From assembly GCF_042653545.1 (NCBI RefSeq), contig NZ_JBHSIS010000002.1, forward strand, positions 1,054,001-1,118,000: DNA of 64,000 nt, in the 5' to 3' direction. The notes beneath the pieces are model-generated. The model made no database searches and had not been told where the DNA came from. It saw nothing but the letters and a program-made list of their open reading frames with translations. The position numbers were made by a program, and so were the translations under genes. This document shows, in pieces, positions 16,211 through 24,777 of the stretch. Each line of letters opens with the position of its first letter. The first letter of the stretch is position 1. This DNA comes from Actinophytocola glycyrrhizae. GTDB taxonomy: Bacteria > Actinomycetota > Actinomycetes > Mycobacteriales > Pseudonocardiaceae.

Positions 16211-17209
16211 ATGAGCAGGAACGTGATACTCGGATTGTGGATGGCACTGATGCTGTCGCTGTCCGCGTGCACGGTCGACTCCTCTGCGCCGAGGGTGGTG
16301 AACGATCCGCCCGCCACCGAGCCGGGCTACACCGACCTCGTCGACGAGACGGGGCCGAGTGTGGTGACCATCCAGACCGCCAGCGGGCTGGGCAGCGGTG
16401 TGGTGCTGCGAGCGGACGTCGTCGTCACCAACGCACACGTGGTCGGCGACGCGTCCGACGTCACCGTCGTCTACGCCGACGGCACCCGATCACCAGGAGC
16501 GGTCCTCGCCACCGACGCGATCACCGATCTCGCCGTGGTGCGCACCGAGCGCGATGATCTCCCCGTACCGGAGTACCGCGCGGAACTGCCACAACCAGGT
16601 GAGGTCGCCGTGGCCATCGGCAGCCCGCTCGGCTTCCAGAACACCGTGACCGCGGGAATCGTGTCCGGACTGCACCGCGACATCCCCGGGTCGGCGGCGA
16701 CGACCCACTCACTCGTCGACCTGATCCAGACCGACGCCCCGATTTCCCCAGGCAACTCCGGCGGTGCGCTGCTCGACTCCGCGGGACGGGTCGTCGGCAT
16801 CAACGAGGCCTACCTGCCACCCCAGACCGGCGCGGTGTCCCTCGGCTTCGCCATCCCCACCGCCACAGTGCTCGACATCACCGAACAGCTGATCGAGGAC
16901 GGCGAAGTCGTGCACCCCTACCTGGGCGTGTCCGCGCGTCAACTCACACCCGCCATCCAGCAGGAACTCGGCCTGCGCGCCGACCGCGGCGCCGTCGTGA
17001 CCACGGTGGACGACAACGGTCCCGCCGCCGAGGCGGGCATACGAACCGGTGACGTGATCACCGATTTCGACGGCAACGAGATCAGCAGCGTCGAGGACCT
17101 GCTCGCCACCCTGCGGGACACCAGGCCCGGCGAATCCGCTCCCCTCGTCGTGGTGCGGGACGGGGACCGGCAGGAACTCACCGTGGAGATAGGCTCCCGC
17201 ACCTCCTAG
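16211..17209 (+). CDS. HtrA/DegP-like lipoprotein serine protease with PDZ domain
   Basis: This is a 332-residue S1C protease anchored as a lipoprotein (MLSLSAC, Cys20). The catalytic triad is His76 in TNAHVVG, Asp106 in ITDLAVV and Ser183 in PGNSGGAL. A single PDZ domain follows at residues about 230-330, with HPYLGVSARQL and GIRTGDVITDFDGNEI. HtrA proteases degrade or refold damaged extracytoplasmic proteins. Most actinobacterial homologues have a transmembrane anchor; this one is lipid-anchored instead. ATG16211 follows a purine-rich stretch. Confidence 0.9.
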   Translation: MSRNVILGLWMALMLSLSACTVDSSAPRVVNDPPATEPGYTDLVDETGPSVVTIQTASGLGSGVVLRADVVVTNAHVVGDASDVTVVYADGTRSPGAVLATDAITDLAVVRTERDDLPVPEYRAELPQPGEVAVAIGSPLGFQNTVTAGIVSGLHRDIPGSAATTHSLVDLIQTDAPISPGNSGGALLDSAGRVVGINEAYLPPQTGAVSLGFAIPTATVLDITEQLIEDGEVVHPYLGVSARQLTPAIQQELGLRADRGAVVTTVDDNGPAAEAGIRTGDVITDFDGNEISSVEDLLATLRDTRPGESAPLVVVRDGDRQELTVEIGSRTS

Positions 17210-17244
17210 AAGGTAGCCGCACAGCACCGCGACCGGCAGCACCA

Positions 17245-17324
17245 GGAAGGCGCGTTGACGGCGTGGCGATGCCCTGAAAGGCGCGTTCAGGGCGCTGAGC
17301 GCCCTGAACGGCCCATTCACGGCA
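17245..17324. repeat. array of three related short palindromes
   Basis: Three adjacent units of about 25 bases each resemble GCCCTGAAAGGCGCGTTCAG with its mirror image. The middle unit, near 17271-17294, has seven-base arms CCCTGAA and TTCAGGG. The third reads CCTGAACGGCCCATTCACGG. The 15-base core TGAAAGGCGCGTTCA recurs in inverted orientation at 34384-34398. The array lies after the HtrA gene in non-coding DNA and can form hairpins. Confidence 0.65.
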
Positions 17325-17471
17325 CCGGCCCCGCCCCGTCTCGGGCGACCGCAGGGTGTGGGTGTCGTGCCCGACGACGGGTCCGTACACCCAAGCCACT
17401 TCACATGATCTTCACGGAATCATCGTCTGGGCTGGTCGTCACGTTGCCGCTCACGCCTTCGGCTCCCGCTG

Positions 17472-17780
17472 GTGGACACTGGTGTGGTGACCGATCAGCC
17501 GCAGGGCTCGGATGACGTGACCTGGGAGCTGCCTGCCCGGGATCGCCGGGGCAAGCTCGCTTCGCTGGGACTCATCTCGTTGGGTCTCGGAGTGTTGTGC
17601 TGGCTGACCCCGTTCGTGAGCGTGGTCGTCGCGGGCCTCGCGATTGCCTGCGGGGTCGTGTCGATCGTGACCCGGCGGGAGTACCGCATCGACTGGACCG
17701 CGGTCGTGGGGATCTGCCTGGGCACGGCGCAGCTGTTCTTCGAGCTGGTGCTGTTCGCGATGAGAGCCAGCGGGCTGTGA
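17472..17780 (+). CDS. small two-pass membrane protein
   Basis: This 102-residue protein has a hydrophilic N-terminus (about 30 residues), then hydrophobic segments LGLISLGLGVLCWLTPFVSV and AGLAIACGVVSIV, a basic loop and a final hydrophobic stretch IDWTAVVGICLGTAQLFFEL. This layout resembles DUF4190-type small membrane proteins. GTG codons at 17472, 17484 and 17487 are all possible starts because the Shine-Dalgarno is weak. The function is unknown. Confidence 0.6.
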   Translation: MDTGVVTDQPQGSDDVTWELPARDRRGKLASLGLISLGLGVLCWLTPFVSVVVAGLAIACGVVSIVTRREYRIDWTAVVGICLGTAQLFFELVLFAMRASGL

Positions 17781-17816
17781 GCATGAAGGCGCCACCGGGA
17801 AGCCTGCCGGGTCCGG

Positions 17817-18848
17817 TCAGAACGCGAGGGTGACCGCGGCGGCGGCGTAGATGCCGAGAAGCAGGATGCCGTCGAAACCGAGCCGCCACCAACCGTGGCG
17901 CTGCCGGATGAGCAGGCCGCCGAGCAGCACCGTGGTCATCAGCAGCGCGGCGGTGGTGAGGAAGAGCTGATCGTTGCCGCCGGTGTGGAACAGTGAGCCC
18001 GCCCGGTAGGCGACGTCGCCGACCACGAGGTTGAGCGCATCGAGGCTGTTGCCGCCGATGATGGCCGCGATCGCCAGGGTGAGCGCTCCCCGACGGACCG
18101 CGGCGACGGCGGTCACGGTCTCCGGCAGCGCGTTGACCACCCCCATGAACACCCCGCCGACGAAACCGGCGGCAAGGCCGGTGGAGGTGACGAGGCCCTC
18201 CGCGGCGTGCGCGACGGCCCAGCCACCGGCCATGACCAGCGCGGCGATCGCGATGAACTCGGTCCACAACGAGCTGTTGCCCCGGTCTGCGAACTGGTCG
18301 TTGTCATCAGGTGTGTCCGACCGGGTCTCCCCGGTGCGGACCGCCCGCCACATCGGCTGTTTCTGTTCCCGGATGAGCTTGAGCCCGCCCAGGTACAGCG
18401 CGACCATCACCAGCGACACGGGATGCACACCCAGCACGGTGACGTCCGGGCTGAACGAGGCCAGCAGCGCGGTGCTCAGCAACACGATCAACAGGCACCC
18501 GAACAGCAGGTTCTGGGTGGACGCGGCGGCGTGTTCGAGGTTCACCCGCCGGTACGCGGCGTCCGCGGCCACGATCGCCAGCGTCTGGACCGCGATCCCG
18601 CCCACCGCGTTGCTGTAGGCCAGGTCCGGTTGGCCCGACGCCGCGCTGACCCCCGTCATGACGATGCCGGAGAGCGAGGTGATCAGACCGAAGAACACCG
18701 CGCCGAAGAACGCCTCACCCCAGCCCGTGCGGTCCGCGAGCGCGTCACCCAGCCCGGCCAGCCGGACGGCACCGAACACCGTGACCACGCCGGCGAGCAC
18801 GAAAACCGCGACCGACCCGCCCAATGACAACACCGACGTCGTCCCCAC
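17817..18848 (-). CDS. sodium/calcium exchanger (CaCA) family antiporter
   Basis: This 343-residue protein has about ten hydrophobic segments and the two inverted alpha-repeats of the CaCA superfamily. The first is GLITSLSGIVMTGVSAASG, the second NALPETVTAVAAVRRG followed by AIIGGNSLDALNL. A hydrophilic acidic loop (DTPDDNDQFADRG) separates the halves. It probably exchanges Ca2+ or another divalent cation for H+ or Na+. The first repeat has Ser where most members have the ion-coordinating Pro-Glu, so cation selectivity is uncertain. The start is GTG18848. Confidence 0.82.
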   Translation of the reverse strand: MGTTSVLSLGGSVAVFVLAGVVTVFGAVRLAGLGDALADRTGWGEAFFGAVFFGLITSLSGIVMTGVSAASGQPDLAYSNAVGGIAVQTLAIVAADAAYRRVNLEHAAASTQNLLFGCLLIVLLSTALLASFSPDVTVLGVHPVSLVMVALYLGGLKLIREQKQPMWRAVRTGETRSDTPDDNDQFADRGNSSLWTEFIAIAALVMAGGWAVAHAAEGLVTSTGLAAGFVGGVFMGVVNALPETVTAVAAVRRGALTLAIAAIIGGNSLDALNLVVGDVAYRAGSLFHTGGNDQLFLTTAALLMTTVLLGGLLIRQRHGWWRLGFDGILLLGIYAAAAVTLAF

Positions 18849-19166
18849 CCTGACTCAGACCAGCGCCGCAGCGCCACACCGGGTCCACGCACACGCCGGG
18901 CTGCCCGGTGCACTTGTCGAAAGCCCCATACCGCGGGCATAACCCGGACCGAGGACGTCGAAACAACTCCACCGACTGGTCACACGGTTTGGCGGTCCAG
19001 GCGCCACGTGATCGGCTCACGTGCCGCCGCGTAGCTCGGCCACCGACCGGACGAGGGATGCGATCGCGGTTGAGCGGACGCCGATGCTCGTTCGAGTGAA
19101 CATCGGTGATGATCGCAACGGGGCGGGCCGTGGTTGCGATAGGCGCGGTGACGACAGGAGATGGTT

Positions 19167-19580
19167 GTGCGGGTCTTTGCCACGCTGATGTCCTCGGGTG
19201 CATGCGTTGTCGCCGTCCTGGCGACGTCGGGTTGCGGTGGTGAGTCGTCTCCTGAGCAGGAGCTGACGACGACCGCACCGCCGGCGCAGACGGAGGAGCA
19301 GGCCACGACGGAGCCCGCGGCGGAACCACCGGCCACCGAGCAGTGGGCGATGCCGAACCTCGCCGGGATGACCCTGCAGGACGCGCAGGACCAGATCCAG
19401 GCGCTGACGGGCGGCGCGATCTACTTCACGGACTCGCACGATCTCGGCGGACAGGACCGGAACCAGGTGCTGGACGCGAACTGGCAGGTGTGCACCCAGA
19501 ACGTCGGGCCGGGCGCGACGTTGACCACGACGTCGCGGATCGACCTCGGGGTGGTCAAGCTCGACGAGGCTTGTCCCTGA
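19167..19580 (+). CDS. PASTA-like domain lipoprotein
   Basis: This 137-residue lipoprotein has a lipobox-like SGCGG, a Thr/Pro/Glu-rich linker (residues about 25-58), and a C-terminal domain. That domain begins MPNLAGMTLQDAQDQIQALT, as PASTA domains do, and ends with two cysteines that could form a disulfide. GTG19167 is preferred because AGGAG ends immediately before ATG19161 and is six bases from the GTG. Such proteins are common in actinomycetes. PASTA domains bind peptidoglycan or muropeptides in kinases and PBPs, but the role here is not established. Confidence 0.78.
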   Translation: MRVFATLMSSGACVVAVLATSGCGGESSPEQELTTTAPPAQTEEQATTEPAAEPPATEQWAMPNLAGMTLQDAQDQIQALTGGAIYFTDSHDLGGQDRNQVLDANWQVCTQNVGPGATLTTTSRIDLGVVKLDEACP

Positions 19581-19627
19581 CACGGCTTCGCGGTCACGCC
19601 AAGGGTCGTCGTCAGTGGCGAACACGC

Positions 19628-19645
19628 ACCGGTTCGCGCCGGTGA
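19628..19645. terminator. small hairpin after the PASTA-like gene
   Basis: CACCGG and CCGGTG flank TTCGCG in an 18-base palindromic hairpin about 50 bases after the lipoprotein stop. It is short and has no T-run, so its terminator activity is only a guess. Confidence 0.35.
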
Positions 19646-19718
19646 GAACGCCGGGCTATCTTACTTGCTACCTTTACCCCGAATCACCGGGACCAGGCTC
19701 CGGAGGACAAGGGAAAGC

Positions 19719-20177
19719 ATGAGCCCGATCGAAATCCCGCAGGCACACGGACGACCGAGCTACGATTCGGAAAAGGAGATCTGGCGCACCCTCTGTGCTT
19801 ATTGCGAGGCCATCGACAATGCCGATTTCGACCGGGTCGCGAGTCTCTGGAAACACGGCAGGTGGCCTTTCGCGGACGGGCCGGGTTCGGAACCGATGCG
19901 CCGCTGGCTGGAAGACAGCGTGATCCTCCACGACGGGAAGACGTACACCAAGCACCAGATGACGAACGTCGTCATCGACGTCGACGAGGATGCCGGTACC
20001 GCTTTCTTCACCAGCTACAGCAGCATCTGGCAGGCCCTTCCAGGCGCCAGGCCGGAGCTGATCATCTACACGCGGCTCAACGGCACCTTCGAGCGCCTGG
20101 AGGGTCGGTGGTGGTGGAAGGACCTCGAACTGCTGCCGGACCTGGTCGGTGACACCAGCAGGCACGTTCGCGGATGA
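19719..20177 (+). CDS. SnoaL/NTF2-like domain protein
   Basis: This 152-residue protein has the alpha+beta cone-fold pattern of SnoaL-like proteins: an N-terminal helix IWRTLCAYCEAIDNADFDRV, then HMT-type strands (YTKHQMTNVVIDVDEDAGTA), and a Trp-rich C-terminal strand (GRWWWKDLEL). AAGGGA lies a few bases before ATG19719. Family members include polyketide cyclases, dehydratases and hydroxylases. No acid-base pair can be assigned with confidence and there is no biosynthetic neighbour, so the substrate is unknown. Confidence 0.75.
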   Translation: MSPIEIPQAHGRPSYDSEKEIWRTLCAYCEAIDNADFDRVASLWKHGRWPFADGPGSEPMRRWLEDSVILHDGKTYTKHQMTNVVIDVDEDAGTAFFTSYSSIWQALPGARPELIIYTRLNGTFERLEGRWWWKDLELLPDLVGDTSRHVRG

Positions 20178-20313
20178 GACCCCGGGGACCGAGGTTCGTC
20201 CCAGAGGCCGACGGAACAACCACTGGACACCGGTACCGGTCAGGGAATGTCCGCTACTCGCGGCAGTCCGGACTCCATGCCGGCCGCCTCCTCGACAGCG
20301 TCCGCGAAACCTG

Positions 20314-20342
20314 TTGGCGACCGCTGCGACCACTGCTACGTT
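20314..20342 (+). promoter_or_regulatory. candidate promoter upstream of the leader peptide and hydrolase
   Basis: TTGGCG (20314-20319) and TACGTT (20337-20342) are spaced by 17 bases. They stand 37 bases before the 16-residue leader frame and about 130 before the hydrolase. Both boxes match the SigA consensus only partly. Confidence 0.4.
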
Positions 20343-20379
20343 TCCGGTGGCCGTGCGCGAACTCGAGGAGGTGGTACCC

Positions 20380-20430
20380 GTGAACATATCGACATGGGTG
20401 CTTCCCTCCGGGTTCACGGTCGGGCGATAG
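20380..20430 (+). CDS. possible 16-residue leader peptide
   Basis: A GTG-started frame of 16 codons (MNISTWVLPSGFTVGR) has a near-perfect GAGGAGG eight bases upstream, a stronger ribosome binding site than most genes in this window. It ends 44 bases before the hydrolase ATG. It may be a leader or upstream frame that tunes expression of the hydrolase, or a micro-protein. Conservation is needed to tell. No attenuator-like run of rare or identical codons is seen. Confidence 0.4.
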   Translation: MNISTWVLPSGFTVGR

Positions 20431-20474
20431 GTCGTCCGGGAGCGCCGTCACGAGCACTCCCGAAAGGCACGACC

Positions 20475-21200
20475 ATGCGCTTCACCTCAGAACAGCGCTT
20501 CGACGACGGTGTCCTCGAACGCGGGTTCACCCTCGGCGAGATCCCCGGCATCCTGTGGACGCCCGCATCCGCACCGGCCCCGCTGATCCTGCTCGGCCAC
20601 CCCGGTGGACTGCGCGGGATGTACCCGCGCCTGGCGGCCCGGGCCCGGCACGCCGCGGCGGAGGGCTTCGCCGCCGCCACCATCGAGCTCCCCTGGAGCG
20701 GTGACCGGCCCCGGTCCACCACCGCCGAACAGGCCCGCGCCGACCTGCACCGCGCACTGGCGGCCGGCGAGCCGATCGACGACGAGATCGTCGACCGGCT
20801 CGTCCTCCCGCTCGTCGACAGGGCGGCCCCGGAATGGCGGGCCGCCCTGGACGCCCTCCTTCCGCTGCCCGAGATCGGCGGCCCGGTCGGGTACGCGGGA
20901 GGGGTGATCGCCATCGGCGTGCGGCTGGCGGTGGTCGAGCCGCGCATCTCGGCAGCACTTCTGTTCGCCGGGAGTTTCGTGCCCCGCACGATGTTCGAAC
21001 AGGCCCGGCAGGTCACCATTCCGCTGCAGGTGCTGCTGCAGTGGGACGACGAAGGAAACGACCGGCAGCTGGCCCTGGACCTGTTCGACGCCTTCGGCTC
21101 CAAGGAGAAGACGCTGCACGCCAACATGGGCGGGCACACCGGCGTCCCGGAGTTCGAGGGGGACGCCGCGAACCGGTTCTTCGCCCGCCACCTGAAGTGA
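20475..21200 (+). CDS. alpha/beta hydrolase-fold protein lacking the catalytic serine
   Basis: This 241-residue protein has the dienelactone hydrolase-like fold: an oxyanion strand APLILLGHPGG at about residues 35-45, a helical cap, and a C-terminal His (NMGGHTGVPEFE). At the nucleophile elbow, where relatives have a Gly-x-Ser-x-Gly such as GLSMG, the sequence reads VGYAGGVIAIG (residues 138-148). There is no serine, cysteine or aspartate in the loop, and the elbow looks about two residues short. It may be a non-catalytic paralogue or use different chemistry. Its ATG has AAAGG upstream. Confidence 0.75.
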   Translation: MRFTSEQRFDDGVLERGFTLGEIPGILWTPASAPAPLILLGHPGGLRGMYPRLAARARHAAAEGFAAATIELPWSGDRPRSTTAEQARADLHRALAAGEPIDDEIVDRLVLPLVDRAAPEWRAALDALLPLPEIGGPVGYAGGVIAIGVRLAVVEPRISAALLFAGSFVPRTMFEQARQVTIPLQVLLQWDDEGNDRQLALDLFDAFGSKEKTLHANMGGHTGVPEFEGDAANRFFARHLK

Positions 21201-21214
21201 CACGCCCCGCCGAT

Positions 21215-21266
21215 GCCCGAACGACGCTTCCGGGACGTCGAGCGTGCCGGAAGCGTCGTTCAGGGC
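21215..21266. terminator. long hairpin between convergent genes
   Basis: GCCCGAACGACGCTTCCGG (21215-21233) pairs with CCGGAAGCGTCGTTCAGGGC (21247-21266) over about 19 pairs with one bulge. It sits between the hydrolase gene and the convergent cutinase gene and is the likely bidirectional terminator. The GAACGACG and CGTTCAGG ends resemble the dispersed palindromes elsewhere in the window. Confidence 0.7.
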
Positions 21267-21306
21267 ATGGCGTCCGGGCCCGCGCGGCGGAACCCCGGCC
21301 ATGGGG

Positions 21307-22176
21307 TCAGGAGTGGGGGCAGGTGTCCCGGTACTCCTGGATCAGGCTGCTCGGGCTCGGGGGCGGGCACAGGAACTGCTCGTACCGGGTGTCGTTGTCG
21401 ATGAAGCGTTTGAGCCAGGAGATGCTGTAGCGGGCCACGGTCGTGTTGGCGCTCGTCGGGGCGGAGTGGCTCGCGTTGTTCAGTTCCAGGTACGCCTTGT
21501 CCGGGGCCGTGCTCATGCTGGTGTAGAACGGTTCGGAGTGGGACGACACCGGGGCCACCGAGTCGTTCTCCGCGCCGATGATCATCGTGGGGACGCGGAC
21601 GGTGGACCAGGACTTGGTGGTGTGCCAGGGCGTCAGCGGGATGGCGGCCTGGATCGCGGGGCGGGTGCGGGACGCGGCGAGGCTGCCGCCGCCGCCCATC
21701 GAGTGGCCCATCACGCCCATGCGGGTGCGGTCGACGCGGGTGCGCACGGAGCTGGTGTTCGCCACGTAGTCGAGCGCGGCCAGCAGCTGGGTGCCGCGGC
21801 TGTCGGGCTGGTCCCACGTCGAACGGGTGTCGATGGTGATCACCACGAACCCCTGGGACGCCAGGCGCGGGCCCAGCCACGCCACGCTCGACTGCGACGC
21901 GGTGAAGCCCGGGGAGATGGCCACCGCGCCGAACGTGCCCTCCGCGGTGCTCGTGGGGTAGTAGACGGTGCCGCCGCCGAAGCCCGACACCGACGACCGG
22001 GACACGGTGACGCTGGCGATGGCGAACGGGCCGCGCGACGCCTCGATGCTCGACGTGGTCGGTGCGGGGCCGCGTTCGTACGGGTTGGCCGCGACCTGCG
22101 CTGGGGCCTGCGCGGGAGCGCCGACCAGGAGCAGAGCCGACGTGGACAGCGCGCAGAGGACACTGCGGATTCGCAT
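21307..22176 (-). CDS. secreted cutinase/polyester hydrolase (PET hydrolase family)
   Basis: This 289-residue secreted serine hydrolase belongs to the Thermobifida cutinase/LCC/IsPETase family. After a signal peptide (residues 1-30) the mature part begins ANPYERGP, as in Thermobifida cutinases. The nucleophile is Ser159 in MGHSMGGGG, with Asp205 (GAENDSVAP) and His237 (NASHSAP). Trp184 in LTPWH lines the substrate groove, and Cys270 and Cys286 can form the family's C-terminal disulfide. Two notable substitutions are Phe91 at the oxyanion Tyr and Ser238 after the catalytic His, where LCC and Thermobifida cutinases have Phe. It should hydrolyse cutin-like or synthetic polyesters. Divergent from the LAL regulator. 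Confidence 0.93.
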   Translation of the reverse strand: MRIRSVLCALSTSALLLVGAPAQAPAQVAANPYERGPAPTTSSIEASRGPFAIASVTVSRSSVSGFGGGTVYYPTSTAEGTFGAVAISPGFTASQSSVAWLGPRLASQGFVVITIDTRSTWDQPDSRGTQLLAALDYVANTSSVRTRVDRTRMGVMGHSMGGGGSLAASRTRPAIQAAIPLTPWHTTKSWSTVRVPTMIIGAENDSVAPVSSHSEPFYTSMSTAPDKAYLELNNASHSAPTSANTTVARYSISWLKRFIDNDTRYEQFLCPPPSPSSLIQEYRDTCPHS

Positions 22177-22340
22177 GGATGCCTCGCTGGTGCAGGGGGA
22201 ATCAGACCCCTACGACCCTCGGGCACCCGCCGGGCCGCGCGCATCGGCGGATGTACCGGTTCTCCGCCAAATGGGATCGGTAAAACTACCGTTCGGATGG
22301 CGTCTTCCCGGCGCGGTACGCCGTGTGGAAGAAAGGGTGC

Positions 22341-24776
22341 ATGCTGCGGGGACGCGACCGGCAGCGCGTCGCCGTCGACGCGTTGCTCGAGCGGGTTCGT
22401 GCCGGCCGCGGCGGTGTGCTGGTGCTGCGCGGCGGACCGGGCTCTGGCAAGACGGCCCTCCTGCGCGCGGCACGGGCGGCCGCCGCCGACTTCGCCGCCG
22501 ACCCGCGACGGGTGCTGCTGTGCGTCGACGACGCCCACGACCTGGACCTCGCCTGGCTGCTCAGCGCGCTGCCCGACTTCGCGGACAAGCCGGTCGCGGT
22601 GCTCATCGCCACCGAGGGCTCCGCACACGGGCTGCCGTGCGCGGAACTCGACCCGCTGGACCACGCGACGAGCGTCCGGGTCCTGCGGGACCTGCTGCCG
22701 GGCCTGCCCACCGGGCTCGCCGACGACGTCGCCCGCGTCGCCGACGGCAACCCCCTGGCTCTGGTGGAGCTGGCGCGGTCGCTCACCAGTGCCCAGCTGG
22801 GCGGTGCCGAACCACCACCGGAGGTGCTGCCACCGCACAGTTCACTCCGCGCGCGGCTGCGGGACCGGTTCGCCGCACTGTCACCGGACGCGCGGCACGC
22901 GCTCGCGATGGCCCTCGTCGACGACGACGTCGACGTGGACACCCTGGCGCGCACCCCCGGGCTGGACCTCGCGGCCGTGGACGAGGTCACGGCACTCATG
23001 GCAGCAGCGCCGCTCGTGCGGGCGACGCTGCGCGCGGAGCTCCCCGTGACCACCCGCTACGCCGCCCACGCGACCCTCGCCGCCACCCTGCCCGAAGGTC
23101 CGCGCCGCACCTGGCACGAGGCCGCGGGCCTGCCCGGCCCGAGGGACACCCACGCCGACCTGCTCGGCGCGGCGGCCGCCGACGCACGCGGCCGGGGCGA
23201 CTTCGCGGCGGCTGCCCGCGACCACGGCCGGGCCGCCGCGCTGACCACCGCGCCCGACCTGCGTGCGCGCCGCCTGGTGTCCGCCGCGGCCGACCACTGG
23301 CGGCACGGCCTGCCGCACCGGGCACGCGCGACCCTGCGCGCGGTGGTGCCGCTGTCCGCGCGGCCAGAGGTGCGGGTGCTGGCCGAGCTCGTGGAAGGCG
23401 GCATCGAGGTCGGCGCCGGCCAGCCCGTCGTCGCCGCCCGCAGGCTGGTCCGCGCCGCCGAGCAGCTCCTGCCCGGCGACCGCGTGCTGGCCGTGACGGC
23501 GCTGGGGTTCGCGGGCGAGGCCGCTGCCGTCGCGGGCGACCACGCGCTGCACGGCGAGATCGCCGCCACCGCGGCGCGGTGGCGCGCCCCCGACGAGGCG
23601 CCGGGCCCGGCGTTGGTGCTGGACCACCTGATCGGCACCGCCGCGAGCTTCGCAGGGCGGCACGAGGTGGCGCTGCCCGCCCTGCGCTCGGTGGTCGAAC
23701 TCGCCGGCCGGCTGCCCCACGCGACCGCCGCGATCTGGGGCGGCCACGCGGCGTTCGTGCTCGGCGACGTGGCGACCGCGCTGCGGCTGACCGAACGGGG
23801 TGTCGCCGCGGCACGGGAGGGTGGCCTCACCACGCTCGTGCCGTGGGCGCTGACCTACCGCGCGATGGCCGCGCTCCTCGCCGACCAGCACGAGCTCGCC
23901 CGTGAGTCCGCGTTCGAGGGCGCGCACGCGGCCATCGCGGCCGGCCAGGTCAACGCCATGACCGACCACCTCATGTTCCTGGCGCTGCTCGCGGCGTTGC
24001 TCGGCGACACCGACACCGCGCTGCACCGGATCGGCGCGGCAGGGGAAGGAGTGCGCGACCGCGGCCTCGGCCGGTCGGGCACGCTCGGCGCCTGGGCGTT
24101 GACGTGCGTGGACCTCGTCCGCGACCGGCCTGCCGACGCGCTCGGCCACCTCGGGCACCTCGTCGCGGGCGGGATGCACGCCGGTGTGCGGGCCCTGGCG
24201 GTGCCGGACATCGTGGAGGCCGCCGTCCGCTGCGGCGAGCGGTCCACTGCCGACGCCGCGCTGCGCAGCTACACGCGCTGGGTGCACAGCACCGGCCCGT
24301 CGTCGCGGCTCGCGGTGTCACACCGCTGCCAGGCGATGGTGTCCGACGGCGCGGACGCCGAGGGCCACTTCACCGAGGCGATCCGCCTGCACCGGATCAG
24401 CGGGACGTCGATGGAGCTGGCGAAGACCGAACTGTTCTACGCCACCCGGCTGCGCCGCAACCGGAAACCCAGGCAGGCGCGTGAGCTGCTGCGCGACTCG
24501 ATCGGCCACTTCGAACGCCACGAGGCCGACTACTGGGCGAACCGCGCCCGCGCCGAACTGCACGCGGTGGGCGAAGCGCCGAAGACCGGTCCCGGCGTGC
24601 CGGCGCTGACCCCGCAGCAGGACAAGATCGCGCGCCTCGTCGCGGAAGGGGCCACCAACCGCGAGGTCGCCGCCCGCCTGTTCCTGAGCCAGCGCACCGT
24701 GGAACACCACCTGCGCAACATCTTCACCCGCCTCGGCGTGCGCTCCCGCGTCGAGCTGGTACGCATCCTGGGCTGA
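22341..24776 (+). CDS. LuxR-family ATP-binding (LAL) transcriptional regulator
   Basis: This 811-residue regulator has an N-terminal P-loop ATPase, a long Ala/Leu-rich helical-repeat region and a C-terminal LuxR HTH (LTPQQDKIARLVAEG, then NREVAARLFLSQRTVEHHLR). The Walker A motif is RGGPGSGKTALLR and the Walker B motif VLLCVDDAHDLD. These are only about 25 residues apart, whereas typical LALs have roughly 80 in between, so part of the ATPase core seems deleted. ATG22341 gives the usual LAL beginning MLRGRDRQ; a GTG at 22323 is an alternative. It is divergent from the cutinase gene, which it may control. Confidence 0.85.
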   Translation: MLRGRDRQRVAVDALLERVRAGRGGVLVLRGGPGSGKTALLRAARAAAADFAADPRRVLLCVDDAHDLDLAWLLSALPDFADKPVAVLIATEGSAHGLPCAELDPLDHATSVRVLRDLLPGLPTGLADDVARVADGNPLALVELARSLTSAQLGGAEPPPEVLPPHSSLRARLRDRFAALSPDARHALAMALVDDDVDVDTLARTPGLDLAAVDEVTALMAAAPLVRATLRAELPVTTRYAAHATLAATLPEGPRRTWHEAAGLPGPRDTHADLLGAAAADARGRGDFAAAARDHGRAAALTTAPDLRARRLVSAAADHWRHGLPHRARATLRAVVPLSARPEVRVLAELVEGGIEVGAGQPVVAARRLVRAAEQLLPGDRVLAVTALGFAGEAAAVAGDHALHGEIAATAARWRAPDEAPGPALVLDHLIGTAASFAGRHEVALPALRSVVELAGRLPHATAAIWGGHAAFVLGDVATALRLTERGVAAAREGGLTTLVPWALTYRAMAALLADQHELARESAFEGAHAAIAAGQVNAMTDHLMFLALLAALLGDTDTALHRIGAAGEGVRDRGLGRSGTLGAWALTCVDLVRDRPADALGHLGHLVAGGMHAGVRALAVPDIVEAAVRCGERSTADAALRSYTRWVHSTGPSSRLAVSHRCQAMVSDGADAEGHFTEAIRLHRISGTSMELAKTELFYATRLRRNRKPRQARELLRDSIGHFERHEADYWANRARAELHAVGEAPKTGPGVPALTPQQDKIARLVAEGATNREVAARLFLSQRTVEHHLRNIFTRLGVRSRVELVRILG

Positions 24777-24777
24777 T

